Below are positions 17,668 to 25,992 of a stretch of DNA of 38,483 bases, piece by piece. Numbering within the stretch: the stretch's first letter is position 1; each line of letters begins with the position of its first letter. A program made the position numbers and the translations under genes. The notes under the pieces are model-generated. The model made no database searches, was not told the DNA's origin, and was given only the letters and a program-made list of their open reading frames with translations. The DNA lies in assembly GCA_001802795.1 (NCBI GenBank), contig MGZZ01000068.1:20227-58709 (forward strand), read 5' to 3'. The DNA is from Ignavibacteria bacterium GWC2_36_12 (GTDB taxonomy: Bacteria > Bacteroidota > Ignavibacteria > Ignavibacteriales > Ignavibacteriaceae).

Positions 17668-17785
17668 GGAAATTAGCTTTGCTTTCTTTCTGACTTTGGC
17701 AGCTTGTAAAAGCAGTATACTGTTGTACGATAATACAGCTCAAGGCTATTGTAATAAATAGGATGCCTTCTGTATTTAACCCCAT
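17657..17785 (-). CDS. Small membrane protein, 42 residues, unknown
   Basis: On the minus strand, ATG at 17785 follows an ideal ribosome-binding site (AAGGAGAAAAATG). The ORF reads MGLNTEGILFITIALSCIIV, then QQYTAFTSCQSQKESKANFP and MI, ending in TAA. Residues about 8-20 form a hydrophobic segment with a single Glu before it and a polar, lysine-containing tail, consistent with a one-pass membrane peptide. It converges with the phosphofructokinase gene and overlaps its last 11 bases. The strong ribosome-binding site and membrane segment together argue that it is real. I do not recognise a family; a membrane-complex accessory subunit is one possibility and chance is another. Confidence 0.5.
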   Translation of the reverse strand: MGLNTEGILFITIALSCIIVQQYTAFTSCQSQKESKANFPMI

Positions 17786-18088
17786 TTTTCTCCTTGATAA
17801 TTAAATTATTTTCAGAATTAATTAGTCATTAGGCAAAATAGTATGTTCTACAGAATAACTATCCCACACCTTTTTAATATAAAAATTAATTCTCCTATTA
17901 TTAGCAGCATTAAGATAAAAAGAAAGAATATTGGGCAAAATATTAAAACTTTAGCTTTTAATATCAAATAAAACTTATTTAAATTATTCTTGTTAAATTT
18001 GATTGTCCGGGAAGCAAATATCTATTTTATTCTTGAAAAAAATATTCTTAAATTACACCGTGATTAAAGGAAACGAGGAGAATTAACT
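17786..18088. other. Intergenic region before the fatty acid hydroxylase gene
   Basis: About 300 very AT-rich bases. They hold the ribosome-binding site of the small minus-strand gene (next to 17786), and an all-AT hairpin at 17940-17964 with perfect nine-base arms ATATTAAAA and TTTTAATAT. They also hold the AGGAAACGAGGAG ribosome-binding region of the hydroxylase gene. Divergent promoters for the small gene and the hydroxylase should lie here, but no strong consensus is visible. Confidence 0.4.
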
Positions 18089-18766
18089 ATGGCAAAAAAC
18101 TATAAATCTAATAAAGATGAAACTGTCCGGATGTTTAAAAGCGATTTTATGGAAGCCCTTTCGAGAGTTCATCCGGCTGTGCCTTTAATAATTTATCTTC
18201 CCGTAATAACGTTTTTTATGTATAAATCTATTGGCACCTACGAATTTTCGTTCATAACTATTTTTACACTTGTTTTATTAGGTATCATAGTTTGGTCGCT
18301 TGCTGAATATACGCTCCACCGTTTTGTTTTTCATTTCGAACCCAAATCAAAGTTTGGAGAAAAACTGCATTTTATATTCCATGGAGTTCATCACGATTAC
18401 CCGAGTGATTCGCGCCGACTTGTAATGCCTCCGTCTGTCAGTATGCCTTTGGCAGTTCTTTTCTATTTTTTGTTTGAAGCAATTTTAGGTAATGATCTTG
18501 TTTCGCCCTTCTTTATTGGTTTTTTGACGGGATATCTTTTTTATGATATGACTCATTATGCAGTTCATCATTTTAACATAAGAAATAAATTTTGGTTAGT
18601 GTTAAAAAAACATCATATGCGGCATCATTTCCAGGATCCTACCAAAGGGTTTGGAGTAAGTTCTCCTACCTGGGATGATGTGCTGGACACAAACTTTGAT
18701 AAAACACAGGAAGATGTTAAAGAATTATTAAATTTGAAACATGCACCATCTCAGAATAAAAATTAG
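18089..18766 (+). CDS. Fatty acid 2-hydroxylase-like di-iron membrane enzyme (sterol desaturase superfamily)
   Basis: A 225-residue integral membrane protein with hydrophobic segments near 30-46, 52-72 and 117-150. The histidine clusters of the di-iron fatty acid hydroxylase superfamily are complete: HRFVFH (77-82), HFIFHGVHH (94-102), HYAVHH (156-161) and HHMRHH (175-180). GVHHDYP and the downstream FGVSSPTWDDVLDT match the fatty acid 2-hydroxylase group as I know it. It would add a 2-hydroxyl to an acyl chain, for example in sphingolipid-like or sulfonolipid-type lipids of this phylum; the actual substrate is not visible. A clear ribosome-binding site (GAGGAG) and a downstream hairpin mark it as a single-gene unit. 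Confidence 0.88.
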   Translation: MAKNYKSNKDETVRMFKSDFMEALSRVHPAVPLIIYLPVITFFMYKSIGTYEFSFITIFTLVLLGIIVWSLAEYTLHRFVFHFEPKSKFGEKLHFIFHGVHHDYPSDSRRLVMPPSVSMPLAVLFYFLFEAILGNDLVSPFFIGFLTGYLFYDMTHYAVHHFNIRNKFWLVLKKHHMRHHFQDPTKGFGVSSPTWDDVLDTNFDKTQEDVKELLNLKHAPSQNKN

Positions 18767-18802
18767 AGAGATAAATTTGTATAAAAAATTTGCTCTCCTT
18801 GT
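18766..18802 (+). terminator. Terminator after the fatty acid hydroxylase gene
   Basis: GAGAG (18766-18770) pairs with CTCTC (18793-18797), and AAATTT (18773-18778) pairs with AAATTT (18786-18791) across a small bulge. A CTTGTTTTT tract follows. This fits a rho-independent terminator starting at the last base of the hydroxylase gene. Confidence 0.6.
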
Positions 18803-18896
18803 TTTTCATTTATGATTTTTTGATTTCAAAATTCCTCTTAAAATCCATAGTTAAATGGTGTAGCATTATAGTACAGAAATAATAATGTTTATTCAT

Positions 18897-18924
18897 TTTG
18901 CGACTTTTAATTAAAATAAATTTG
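18897..18924 (+). promoter_or_regulatory. Bacteroidota-like promoter before the KaiC-like gene
   Basis: TTTG at 18897-18900 and TAAATTTG at 18917-18924 match the -33 and -7 elements of Bacteroidota promoters with slightly short spacing. Transcription would start near 18931, only about nine bases before the ATG at 18940 but about 70 before the in-frame ATG at 19000. That favours the later start. Confidence 0.35.
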
Positions 18925-18939
18925 GAATTATAAAGCTGT

Positions 18940-20217
18940 ATGAATCCTTCCCTCCGGCATAATATTTGGCTCAAACCGGTCAATAATCCAAATAATTATA
19001 TGAGGAAAAAGATTCAATTGGTACCCTCCGGAATATCTTTTATAGACGAAGCCTGGGGCGGGTTCTATAGAGGAGGAACGTATTTACTCGTTGGTCCCAG
19101 GAAATCCGGCAGAACACTAATTGGGCTGCAATTTACTAAGGAATGCGTTGAGCAGCAGGAAGTATGCCTTTATTTTACAACCATGCGTCCAAAAGATTTG
19201 ATGATCAATGCTTCTTCAATAGATTTTGATCTTCAATCCTGTATGAGCCAAAATAAAGTTGTTGTTGTACGTGTAAACTCTCCCGGTGATGCGAGTTCCT
19301 ATTCGGAACCCGACGAATATTTGTCGGAATATCTCAGAGATATTGTTCCGGTAATTGAGCAGTATCAACCTTCCAAGCTGGTTTTTGATGAAATGACTCC
19401 CTTCACAGGATTTAACAACATTGAAAAGCTTAAAGAGGCTTTCATAAAAACTTGTGAAGAAATTGAGGAGTATGGAATAACAAGCTTATTTATTATTGGT
19501 GAGCCTGCTACACCATCAGCCGGAACCATAGTATATTCCCTATCTGAAAATTCAACAGGAACGATACATCTCCAGAAGAAAGAAAATTCTGAAGAAGGTA
19601 TGTTTGCCGGTGGTATTATAACTATTACTCCAAACGTTGGTCATACAGAGGGACAGTTTAGCGCAAGTTATCATATTGCACCGAACAAAGGCTTTGTTAC
19701 TGAAATTTCAAAACAACCTTCGGTACAAATCGGAACCTCAGAAACAAAAGAAGAAAGCCTATATAAGTCTCTTTCACAGATCGAAACTAAGACAGAGAAT
19801 TATTCTTTCACTAATTATTATGATTATGACGATTTTTATTTGATTCTTAATAATCAAATTGCTTTTTATAAAAGTACAGGGCAGACTTTCGTAGTTGTGT
19901 CTCTTATGCTTGATGAATCCGCAGTAAACCAGGGGCTTTTAACTCTTTCGCAGTTAAAGAATGCTGTTCGATTATCTACAAGTAAAAAAGATAAGATATG
20001 TGTTATCGACAATAGGGTTGTTGTTCTTATCACAAAAGAAGATCGGAAGAATGTTAATAATTTGGTAGCCAGAATTAAGGAGAATTTACCAGGTACAGAT
20101 CGTGAATATTTAAGCAGGGTTGCACAATATATTTCTGTTTGTACACTTCAGGTAGATGACTCCATAAATAATGCTGACGATTTATTGAAGCAAACTTCTG
20201 TTAAAGAAATAAGTTAA
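18940..20217 (+). CDS. KaiC/RecA-like ATPase with a degenerate GGDEF-like C-terminal domain
   Basis: A 425-residue protein. The N-terminal half resembles KaiC/RadA-type RecA domains: VPSGISFIDEAWGGFYRGGT, Walker A GPRKSGRT (52-59) and KLVFDEM as Walker B (Asp150-Glu151), without a second ATPase repeat. After a linker, residues about 290-425 follow the secondary-structure order of a GGDEF domain (TFVVVSLMLDE, LSQLKNAVRL, DKICVIDNRVVVLITKED, VARIKENL, ISVCTLQVDDS). The GGDEF signature itself is replaced by IDNRVV, so no cyclic-di-GMP synthesis is expected. The first ATG (18940) lacks a ribosome-binding site; ATG 19000 (MRKKIQLVPSG) is an equally good start and fits the promoter better. It precedes a membrane protein and a hybrid kinase, suggesting a signalling role. 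The C-terminal assignment is inference. Confidence 0.65.
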   Translation: MNPSLRHNIWLKPVNNPNNYMRKKIQLVPSGISFIDEAWGGFYRGGTYLLVGPRKSGRTLIGLQFTKECVEQQEVCLYFTTMRPKDLMINASSIDFDLQSCMSQNKVVVVRVNSPGDASSYSEPDEYLSEYLRDIVPVIEQYQPSKLVFDEMTPFTGFNNIEKLKEAFIKTCEEIEEYGITSLFIIGEPATPSAGTIVYSLSENSTGTIHLQKKENSEEGMFAGGIITITPNVGHTEGQFSASYHIAPNKGFVTEISKQPSVQIGTSETKEESLYKSLSQIETKTENYSFTNYYDYDDFYLILNNQIAFYKSTGQTFVVVSLMLDESAVNQGLLTLSQLKNAVRLSTSKKDKICVIDNRVVVLITKEDRKNVNNLVARIKENLPGTDREYLSRVAQYISVCTLQVDDSINNADDLLKQTSVKEIS

Positions 20218-20583
20218 CCCTCCCCTGAGTTCCTGCTGATCTTGTGCTATAATGATACAAAATTGAGTAGTCCATCCAATACTGTGACAAGGATAGATAC
20301 GTAATAAAATAGAAATTGAATCGTTCCGATGGCATTATAATTGTCCTTTTTTAGACGGAAAATAAGGGCAATTAAATAGTGATTCTGATAAAAGGGTTTG
20401 TAAAAGATCCGGTTGTTCTGCTTGAGAGCGAATTTAAAGAGAGGGAAGAACTTATAAACTTTCCCACTTCATTTAATTTTTTTTGTACTTTAAGTAAATC
20501 AATCCAATCTTCTACTGCTCTTTTGATTTATTCATTGGCAGAAATTTTAAAGATCATAACCGTAGAAGTATGAGAATAATTAA
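20218..20583 (+). other. Intergenic region, possible 64-codon ORF inside
   Basis: About 365 bases between the KaiC-like gene and the small membrane protein gene. A GTG-started frame at 20379-20573 reads MILIKGFVKDPVVLLESEFK, continues to FPTSFNFFCTLSKSIQSS and ends in a hydrophobic stretch ALLIYSLAEILKIITVEV. AAGGG lies upstream at a long distance. The amphipathic, coherent composition makes a small protein possible, but there is no recognisable family and no good start signal. I see no hairpin terminator after the KaiC-like gene, so the whole block may be one transcript. Confidence 0.3.
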
Positions 20584-20937
20584 ATGGAATCAATTCCGCT
20601 TTTATATAAAATAGTTTTTGTTGTTGTAATAAATACAATTGTTGTGTCTGTGGTTGCATATTTACTTTGCAGGATGAAAGTGAAGAAGGAAGTAAAATCT
20701 ATGGTTTCACTTACCAAGTCAAAGGAAACAGATAAACCGGAAACCTCAAAGTTACAAAAGGGTGAAACAGAAGTTCCCAGGCAATATCAAAAACCGGTTT
20801 CTACTCCTGATGACAAAAAACCTATTGTTGAAAAACAAGTGAAAGATCAAAAAAAACAAAAGTTCCTGAGATATACGCCATTGGGCTATATCAATATTGA
20901 GGAAGATAAAAACAAGAAAAAATCGAAATGGCGTTAA
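20584..20937 (+). CDS. Single-pass membrane protein with charged cytoplasmic tail
   Basis: A 117-residue protein with one N-terminal transmembrane segment (about residues 8-29, IVFVVVINTIVVSVVAYLL). A lysine- and glutamate-rich, probably unstructured stretch follows, then a C-terminal motif KFLRYTPLGYINIEEDKNKK. The positive residues after the membrane segment predict a cytoplasmic tail. The ordered RYTPLGYINIEED end after a disordered linker looks like a docking peptide. It lies between the KaiC-like ATPase and the PAS hybrid kinase, so it could tether one of them to the membrane. No family is recognised; the tether idea is inference from topology and position. Confidence 0.6.
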   Translation: MESIPLLYKIVFVVVINTIVVSVVAYLLCRMKVKKEVKSMVSLTKSKETDKPETSKLQKGETEVPRQYQKPVSTPDDKKPIVEKQVKDQKKQKFLRYTPLGYINIEEDKNKKKSKWR

Positions 20938-21000
20938 AAATTTTTTTAGTTGTTAGTAATTTTAATGTATTCTTTAAGGTATTTTTTCCCGGGTTAATTT

Positions 21001-23835
21001 ATGCCGACTGTTAGATTGAAATTAAGTAATTATAAAGAAGCAATATTTAATAAACGTTTGGTTGAGATAATTGACAATGTTACCTCTGCATACCCGTTTA
21101 CTTTTGTTAATCTTGAACGGTTCAGAAAAGAAATTGAAGGGCTCGATGAGCTATTCTGGATTAAAGATGAAGAAGGAAAATATTTATTAGTAAATAGTAA
21201 ATTTGCTTCAAGCTTACATTTTACTGCTTCACAAATTGAAGGAAAGCCTGTAGACAAATTTATTCCGGGCTATCTTTTAAGTTTTAATAAAGCTTTAGAT
21301 GAGTACATTAAAGAATCGAGAAATGCATTTATTATTGAGGGTTTTCCATTTACAGGGGTTTCTGCGGGAGAGGACTATCAGACAATTGAAATTCCGGTTA
21401 CTAATCCGGAAGGTAATGTAGCAGCAATAATAGGAATTGCACAAAAGATAGATTTAATTTCTGATAAAGTTAAAGATTTACCTTCTGTATTGAATTTAGT
21501 AAAATCATTAAGTAAAGATTTTGTCTACGTTGATAAAAAAGGAATCATTACTGAAATAAGCGACGGTTTTTGCAGCCGTTTTGATTTGATATCCTCCGAA
21601 CTAAAAGGCAAGCATTATAATAAAACTTTGCCGGCAAAGGTAAAGATTTTAATAGAAAGTTTTATTGAATCAGGTAAAGAATCTTATACAGTAGCTGTAA
21701 GCGATACAGATATTACCGAAAGCCAGGCTTTTTTTCACTTTATAAGAATAGAGGGTTCGGAAATTATTATCCTCCTGGAAAGCAAAATAATTTCAGAAGA
21801 GTTAAAGCCAGCGAATAATACCAAGACATACGATTTTCTTGTACAAAATAATCCCGAACCGGTTTTTGTATATGATAAGGCAAATCTTCGATTCCTCGAG
21901 GTGAATAGTGCTGCTCTCAAATTATACGGCTATGCAAGAGATGAATTTTTACAACTCGATTTAACCGATCTATACGCCCCGGATGATATCCAGACTTTAC
22001 TTGATAAAAACAATGAGGAGTTTGGAAAAGTATATGTTACTAAACCTTACAGGCAGAAGAGGAAAGACGGGACTACTATTTTTGTCGAACTGAGCAGAGT
22101 CAAAATTAAATATTATAGTAAAGATGCCCTCTTTAATGTAATCCGAAATGTAACCGATAAGCTTAAACTTGAAAAAGAAAGTCAGCAATACAGTGCATTA
22201 TATAAAAACACAAGCGACTTATTTTTTATAACCGATAAGGATGGGTTTATAAAATCGGTTAATAGCTCGACAACAGAAACTCTCGGATATTCCCTGGAAA
22301 GTTTACAAGGATCATCATTTACATCTTTGGTTATTAATGAAGACAGGGGCAAAATAAATACTTCTGTTTTTAAGTCACTTTCAAAGGAAAAGTTATCATT
22401 TATTACTTCATTAAAAAAAGCAGGGAATGAATTTTTAGAAGTACAGCTTATCTCCAATCCGGTTTTTGATTATAAGGGAGAAGTAGATTCATACACTGTT
22501 GTTTGTATAGTAAAGCAGGAAAAAGTAAAAGAGGTTATTAAAGAAGTAATAAAGGAAGTTCCTGTTGAGATTAGTGCAGCCAGTGAAGATTTTTCTAAAG
22601 TTGCACCGGAAGCGGCTTTTTTGTCAGGAATTTTTCATGACTTGCTGACACCTATAAATGTGATTCTTGGTTTTGTTCAGGAATTAACTGAGAATATTGA
22701 GCAATCTACTCCCGAACAGAGAGAAGCTGTGGAAATAATAAACCAGAACAGGGCAAACCTTTTAAGTTCGATGAATTCAATTATTGAGCTAACGCAGATT
22801 GCCAAAAAGCAGGTCGAAATGAAATACGGTACATCTAAAATTATTGAAGTTGTTGATAAACTGAGAAAAGATTTACTGGAAAATAAAACTATTGAGAATG
22901 TTGAGCTTGAATATGGAAAGATTTCAATGTCTCTTGAAATAAAAACCGACTTACAGAAATTTCAAAAACTTTTTTCACTAATTGTTGCAATAACAGCAAA
23001 AGTAAGCGGAAGAAAGAAAATATATTTATCCGCTTCTCCTTTCACCAAAGAACTTTTTGTAGTTTACGTTAGAGACGAATATTCTTCATTATCAGAAGAA
23101 TTCACTGAAAAATTAAATGCTATTTTCGCTAACGGCAAAAGATTTTCCGGCAGAGAACTAGGTATCTCTTTATTAACATTAAACCTTTGTAATAGTTTAA
23201 TGCATCTTTTAGGTGGAGAGTTTAAAGTGTTTGGAGAACAGGAAGCCGGATTCGTGTTCCCGTTGGATATAACAAAAATAGTCGAGCCTCCAAAAGTTGA
23301 AACTGAAACTGTTGATAATGTATTGAAAGAAAAAGAAGAAGAACAACAACCTGAGATTAATGAAGAAAAAGTTAAACACGTAACTAAATTCGAGGAAGTA
23401 ACTTTCGTTAAAGAACCCGATATCAAAGGAAATGATCAGCCTGTTCAACAAACTATTGATATTTCCGGTTTAAGTTGTCTTTACCTGGAAGACCAGCCGG
23501 ATTCACAAATGCTCTTTTCTGTAGAGATGAAAGACTTGAAGGAAATTAATTTTGCTGCCGGGTTCGAGCAGGCATTACCGCTTCTTAAGAGTAAACGTTT
23601 CGATTTTATTGTTATAGATATTAATCTTCAGGGGGATTATAATGGTCTCGACATTCTTAGAATAATAAGAACCATGCCTGGTTACGAAAACATACCCATT
23701 ATAGCAGTTACGGCATATCTTTTGCGGGGGGATGTGGATAAATTCATTCACGCTGGATTTACAGACTTCGTATCGAAGCCGATTTTCAAGGAAAAGCTTC
23801 TTCGGTCACTTAAAAAGGTCTTATTCACTGTGTAG
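21001..23835 (+). CDS. Multi-PAS hybrid histidine kinase with degenerate ATPase domain and receiver domain
   Basis: A 944-residue soluble sensor. Four PAS-like domains are suggested near 40-150, 160-260, 275-390 (EPVFVYDKANLRFLEVN, YGYARDEF) and 395-505 (DLFFITDKDGFIKSVN). A KEVIKEVIKEVP linker leads to a dimerisation domain with His546 in FHDLLTPINVILGF. The following ATPase region (about 615-756) lacks a clear N-box asparagine (LIVAITAKVSG) and the DxGxG box (RDEYSSLSEE); only a G2-like GRELGISLLTLNLC remains. A Glu/Lys-rich linker precedes a receiver domain with Glu830-Asp831, phospho-acceptor Asp873, Thr904 and Lys926, all intact. It may thus accept phosphate from another kinase rather than autophosphorylate. 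There is no transmembrane segment. It follows the KaiC-like gene and membrane protein on the same strand. Confidence 0.8.
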   Translation: MPTVRLKLSNYKEAIFNKRLVEIIDNVTSAYPFTFVNLERFRKEIEGLDELFWIKDEEGKYLLVNSKFASSLHFTASQIEGKPVDKFIPGYLLSFNKALDEYIKESRNAFIIEGFPFTGVSAGEDYQTIEIPVTNPEGNVAAIIGIAQKIDLISDKVKDLPSVLNLVKSLSKDFVYVDKKGIITEISDGFCSRFDLISSELKGKHYNKTLPAKVKILIESFIESGKESYTVAVSDTDITESQAFFHFIRIEGSEIIILLESKIISEELKPANNTKTYDFLVQNNPEPVFVYDKANLRFLEVNSAALKLYGYARDEFLQLDLTDLYAPDDIQTLLDKNNEEFGKVYVTKPYRQKRKDGTTIFVELSRVKIKYYSKDALFNVIRNVTDKLKLEKESQQYSALYKNTSDLFFITDKDGFIKSVNSSTTETLGYSLESLQGSSFTSLVINEDRGKINTSVFKSLSKEKLSFITSLKKAGNEFLEVQLISNPVFDYKGEVDSYTVVCIVKQEKVKEVIKEVIKEVPVEISAASEDFSKVAPEAAFLSGIFHDLLTPINVILGFVQELTENIEQSTPEQREAVEIINQNRANLLSSMNSIIELTQIAKKQVEMKYGTSKIIEVVDKLRKDLLENKTIENVELEYGKISMSLEIKTDLQKFQKLFSLIVAITAKVSGRKKIYLSASPFTKELFVVYVRDEYSSLSEEFTEKLNAIFANGKRFSGRELGISLLTLNLCNSLMHLLGGEFKVFGEQEAGFVFPLDITKIVEPPKVETETVDNVLKEKEEEQQPEINEEKVKHVTKFEEVTFVKEPDIKGNDQPVQQTIDISGLSCLYLEDQPDSQMLFSVEMKDLKEINFAAGFEQALPLLKSKRFDFIVIDINLQGDYNGLDILRIIRTMPGYENIPIIAVTAYLLRGDVDKFIHAGFTDFVSKPIFKEKLLRSLKKVLFTV

Positions 23836-23987
23836 TAAATGGGAAAAATTGACAATTAAGTAGTAAAAGTGAATATTAAGACAAAGTGAAAATGAAAAAT
23901 ATTCTCAAAAATAAAATCATAATTTTTGTCATACAATTCTCAGTAAATTATAATAATAAATTTAAACAGCATTAAGAGATTTATATC

Positions 23988-25712
23988 CTGCAGAATAAAG
24001 ACTCAAAAAATGAAATAGCCTGGGAAAGATGGCGCAAGAATGCAGAAAAATTTCCTAACCGGGACGCAATTATACACTGGGTGGCAGGAGAAGAACCCTT
24101 TAAATGGACTTTCTCTTCTTTGATTTCATCAGCAGAAAAATTTTCTTTTTTACTACGGCAAAACGGAATTAAGCAAGGGGAAGTTTGTGCATTAATCATC
24201 AGGCATAATCCTAATTTTTATCCTTTATACATGGCAATTTCAAGTCTGGGTGCAATACCAGCAGTGCTTGCATATCCAAATCCGCGCTTACATCCGGATA
24301 AATTCAGGCAGGGGATAGAAGGAATGTCGCATCGCTCTGGGCTTGATTGGATCTTAACGGAAAAAGAACTCGATACAACTATAAGACCGCTTGTTGAAAA
24401 AGAGGGAAGCACAATAAGAGGAATTCATTTCCCGTTAGAGTGGGATAAATTATTAATCCCTGATGATACTTTTTTAGCTGAAATAAAAAAGTTTAATCAG
24501 GAAACAAAAAGTACTGATCCGTTTCTTTTGCAGCATTCGTCCGGTACAACTGGGTTGCAGAAACCGGTTCTTTTATCACATAAAGCAGTTCTTGAGCATG
24601 TGAAAAATTATGCTGAAGCAATTCACCTAAAAGAGAACGATAAGATTGTAAGCTGGCTTCCCCTATACCATGATATGGGTTTAATAGCTGCATTTCATCT
24701 CCCTTTAGCTTTCGGAATCCCTTCTGTTCAAGTAGACCCTTTTGAATGGGTAATGGTTCCCTCATTGCTTTTTGAAGCTATATCAAAAGAAGGAGGCACT
24801 ATTTCCTGGCTTCCTAATTTTTCTTATAATATGATGGCTGATAAAATTCAGGATTATGAACTTGAGAATATGTCTCTCGAAAGTGTGCGAATGTTTATAA
24901 ATTGCAGCGAACCTGTGCGTGAAGAAAGTCATAAAAAATTTTATGACCGGTTCAAGCAATATGGATTAAAAGCTAATTCTTTATCCGCCTGCTACGCAAT
25001 GGCTGAAACAACGTATGGCGTTACTCAAGTAGAACCCGGAGTTGGACCTTCTGTGTTGCTGGTTAGCAGGCTGGAAATGTCGAAAGGAAAAATCAAAGTA
25101 AGTGATGATCCTGAATCTTCGAGAGTTTGTGTATCATCTGGTAAAGCTATTAATGGATGTGTAATTAAAATAGTTGATGAGAATAGAAAAGAGATAAATG
25201 AAGATTCAATTGGTGAGATCGCTATTAAATCGGTATCAATGTTTGACGGTTACCGTAATTATCCTGAAAAGACGGCTGAAGTTTTAGAGGATGGCTGGTA
25301 TTACAGCGGCGATTATGGATTTAAATATAAGGATGAATATTATATAATTGGCAGGAAGAAAGATGTTATTATTGTAGCAGGCAATAATGTCTACCCTGAA
25401 GATATTGAAGATGCAGTAAGCAAAGTAGAAGGTGTAATTGCCGGAAGAGTAGTAGCATTTGGTGAAGAGGATTTTGAAATAGGAAGTGAGCAGATTAGTG
25501 TGATTGCAGAAACTAATTCCTTAGATGAAGACGAACAAAAAAAGCTAAGAATGAACATCATAAAAGCCGGTATGGATATAGACGTTACAATTAGGAAAAT
25601 TTATCTTGTTCCTCCAAGATGGTTAATTAAAAGTTCTGCCGGTAAACCAAGCAGAAAAGCTAACCGTGAAAGAATACTTGATTTGAAAGAAAATAAAATG
25701 GAATTAAAATGA
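23988..25712 (+). CDS. Fatty-acyl-AMP ligase-like adenylating enzyme
   Basis: Member of the ANL adenylating superfamily: activates a carboxylic acid with ATP and passes it to a carrier thiol. Visible motifs are LLQHSSGTTGLQKPVLLSHK (phosphate loop), SWLPLYHDMGLIAAFHLPLA and PNFSYNMMADKIQDYE (fatty-acyl-AMP ligase style), ACYAMAETTYGVTQ, GWYYSGDYGF and IIGRKKDVIIVAGNNVYPED. The C-terminal catalytic Lys is in IKSSAGKPSRKANRERI. The first ordinary start is GTG 24081, but the same frame is open back to 23976 and encodes NEIAWERWRKNAEKFPNRDA then IIHW, a typical ligase N-terminus. No ATG, GTG or TTG exists there, so CTG 23988 (after TTAAGAG) or another rare codon is the likely start. It overlaps the carrier protein gene by four bases (ATGA). 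The substrate is unknown. Confidence 0.88.
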   Translation: MQNKDSKNEIAWERWRKNAEKFPNRDAIIHWVAGEEPFKWTFSSLISSAEKFSFLLRQNGIKQGEVCALIIRHNPNFYPLYMAISSLGAIPAVLAYPNPRLHPDKFRQGIEGMSHRSGLDWILTEKELDTTIRPLVEKEGSTIRGIHFPLEWDKLLIPDDTFLAEIKKFNQETKSTDPFLLQHSSGTTGLQKPVLLSHKAVLEHVKNYAEAIHLKENDKIVSWLPLYHDMGLIAAFHLPLAFGIPSVQVDPFEWVMVPSLLFEAISKEGGTISWLPNFSYNMMADKIQDYELENMSLESVRMFINCSEPVREESHKKFYDRFKQYGLKANSLSACYAMAETTYGVTQVEPGVGPSVLLVSRLEMSKGKIKVSDDPESSRVCVSSGKAINGCVIKIVDENRKEINEDSIGEIAIKSVSMFDGYRNYPEKTAEVLEDGWYYSGDYGFKYKDEYYIIGRKKDVIIVAGNNVYPEDIEDAVSKVEGVIAGRVVAFGEEDFEIGSEQISVIAETNSLDEDEQKKLRMNIIKAGMDIDVTIRKIYLVPPRWLIKSSAGKPSRKANRERILDLKENKMELK

Positions 25713-25942
25713 TTTCAGACGAATTAAAAAAAGTAATCATAAATGCTTTAAAATTGGATGATTTTGATTTTAAAGATGAAACAGTTGCTTCGCAGGTTCC
25801 CGGATGGGATTCATTAAGTCATATAAATGTAATCCTCGCAGTTGAAAAACATTATAATATCCGGTTTAATAATAGAGAAGTTCTTCGCTTAAAGAACATT
25901 GGAGATCTGCAAAGATTAGTTGTTTCCAAGTTACAAGCTTAA
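25709..25942 (+). CDS. Acyl carrier protein
   Basis: A 77-residue carrier. The phosphopantetheine attachment serine is Ser35 in PGWDSLSHINVILAVEKHY, the classic carrier motif with the usual four-helix pattern around it. It starts within the stop of the upstream adenylating enzyme (ATGA overlap), so the two are almost certainly an activation-loading pair, as DltA and DltC are in D-alanylation. It is distinct from the housekeeping AcpP type, which has a more acidic helix II and DSLD rather than DSLS. A dedicated carrier for the membrane acyltransferase encoded next is the simplest reading. Confidence 0.92.
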   Translation: MISDELKKVIINALKLDDFDFKDETVASQVPGWDSLSHINVILAVEKHYNIRFNNREVLRLKNIGDLQRLVVSKLQA

Positions 25943-25992
25943 GCTTCATGTTCTCTTAATTCTTTACTTAATAAATTCATGCTAACCAGTAT

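Noticed and set aside
18940-20217. Active diguanylate cyclase
   Set aside because: The GGDEF signature is absent, so at most the fold is retained.
20379-20573. 64-codon ORF as a firm gene
   Set aside because: GTG start without a well-placed ribosome-binding site and no recognisable family; kept only as a possibility in the intergenic entry.
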